Shown: piece by piece, positions 5,626 to 6,245 of the stretch
Position numbering within the stretch: position 1 is the first letter of the stretch
Layout of the letters: the number at the start of each line of letters is the position of its first letter
Assembly (NCBI GenBank): GCA_030667035.1
Contig: DAOUWQ010000095.1
Coordinates: forward strand, 1-6,245
Source of the DNA: Candidatus Heimdallarchaeota archaeon
Lineage (GTDB): Archaea > Asgardarchaeota > Heimdallarchaeia > JABLTI01
DNA length: 6,245 nucleotides
Direction of reading: 5' to 3'
The notes under the pieces: model-generated
Databases searched by the model: none
Told to the model about the DNA's origin: nothing
The model's input: the letters and a program-made list of their open reading frames with translations, nothing else
Program-made: the position numbers and the translations under genes

Positions 5626-6245
5626 TTATCTTCTTTTTTGTTTAGATAATAATTTGAAAGTTGTTAAAAATAGTGTAAAAACGAAGAATATTGATGCTGA
5701 AAAAACAAATCCAATATTTTCAATTGTATTTGTTATGTGAGTATTATTAGATGTTGGAGTAGGAGAAGGAATTTCGGGCAAGGTCGTTGGAGGAGTTTCA
5801 ATATCAGGGAAATCAGTTGCATTAAGAGGATCTGTATTGTAGAAAATTTCGAAACCATCATAAAATTGATCTCCATCTGTATCTTTATCTGTTTTATTCG
5901 TACCAAGAACTTCTTCCTGAATATCTGCAAGAAAATCGTTGTCGGAATCATCACCAAGTATCTCAAGACCATCGCTCCCATCTGCAACAAATATCAAATT
6001 ATTGCTTCCAATTAGTCCATTATCTGTATTATATGAAGTTCCACCATCGGAAAAATAACCTCTTAATTCAATTGAAAATGAATCATAAACGCAATATTCA
6101 ATACCATCCCAAGAATCTGAAACTATGACTCCATCAACAAATGGACTAAAATCATTTGCATATCCACTATTACTGAAAGAAGCATGCTCTTGTGGATCGA
6201 ACCACCCTCCAGACCAAAAAACATAACTAATACCATTTTCTCCAT
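5626..6245 (-). CDS. C-terminal part of a calcium-binding (TSP3-repeat) membrane-anchored surface protein (5' end outside window)
   Basis: The minus-strand frame has no stop from the window edge (first full codon 6243-6241) to TAA at 5628-5626, giving 205 residues. An internal TTG at 5997 is not the real start, because coding-like sequence continues upstream. The first ~80 residues are rich in Gly, Ser, Asp and aromatics (for example SGGWFDPQEH and SDSWDGIEYC) and look like an extracellular beta domain I cannot name. Next come two thrombospondin type 3-like calcium-binding repeats with Asp-rich loops: DDSDNDFLADIQEEVLGT and DKDTDGDQFYDGFEIFYNTD, followed by PLNATD. A Pro/Thr-rich stalk follows (PPTTLPEIPSPTPTSNN), then a membrane helix (IGFVFSASIFFVFTLFL) and the basic tail SKQKRR. 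Sequons NKT, NAT and NNT suggest N-glycosylation. The order of repeats, stalk and anchor is typical of archaeal cell-surface proteins with the bulk outside. The ligand or function is unknown. Confidence 0.87.
   Translation of the reverse strand, partial: GENGISYVFWSGGWFDPQEHASFSNSGYANDFSPFVDGVIVSDSWDGIEYCVYDSFSIELRGYFSDGGTSYNTDNGLIGSNNLIFVADGSDGLEILGDDSDNDFLADIQEEVLGTNKTDKDTDGDQFYDGFEIFYNTDPLNATDFPDIETPPTTLPEIPSPTPTSNNTHITNTIENIGFVFSASIFFVFTLFLTTFKLLSKQKRR

Noticed and set aside
5737..6015. 92-codon plus-strand ORF and an overlapping 85-codon minus-strand ORF (5733-5990)
   Set aside because: Both are frame shadows of the TSP3-repeat surface protein, whose Asp-rich repeats, stalk and anchor are clearly the real reading frame.
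1..6245. CRISPR arrays, insertion sequences, tRNA or rRNA genes
   Set aside because: I saw no spaced direct repeats, transposase-like ORFs, long terminal inverted repeats or tRNA-like cloverleaf sequences on either strand.

Overview
The window looks like a low-GC archaeal genome segment, most likely from an Asgard archaeon (Lokiarchaeia/Heimdallarchaeia-like). The main reason is a 120-residue protein at 604-966 that reads as a profilin, an actin regulator that outside eukaryotes is known essentially from Asgard archaea. Other signs fit: two surface proteins with a short C-terminal membrane anchor and a basic tail, a SEC59/phytol-kinase-type polyprenol kinase, U-rich termination tracts, AT-rich TATA-like promoter elements, and a large eukaryote-flavoured coiled-coil protein with a long disordered segment. 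The lineage is an inference; no rRNA or other phylogenetic marker is present.

Layout from left to right. Positions 1-401 (+) hold the 3' end of a secreted, C-terminally anchored surface protein, followed by a hairpin and T-tracts (410-464). Positions 604-966 (+) encode the profilin-like protein, with a TTG start fixed by an adjacent stop codon and a well-placed GGAG. It converges, across a 58-bp spacer with T-runs on both strands, on a 1024-residue gene of unknown function (1025-4099, -). That protein has an N-terminal coiled coil, an acidic and proline-containing low-complexity middle, and a C-terminal ~450-residue region with at least three PRC-barrel-like segments. A 180-bp AT-rich divergent promoter region with a 13-bp palindrome separates it from a membrane-bound polyprenol/lipid kinase (4280-5047, +). 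That gene converges on a thioredoxin-fold protein with a CKDC active site (5062-5544, -), whose stop codon lies in the loop of its own terminator-like hairpin. The right edge (5626-6245, -) is the C-terminal part of a second anchored surface protein with thrombospondin-type-3 calcium-binding repeats.

No large operon is visible: every gene has its own promoter-sized spacer. Two loose functional themes can be proposed. One is the cell envelope: two sequon-bearing surface proteins and a kinase of the family that makes polyprenyl phosphates for glycosylation. The other is cytoskeleton or cell architecture: the profilin and a large coiled-coil/PRC-like scaffold that carries a short polyproline stretch. 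The most novel item is the 1024-residue protein, whose parts recall CdvA (PRC-like plus coiled coil) but in the opposite order and on a much larger scale. I see no mobile elements, CRISPR arrays, tRNA or rRNA genes.
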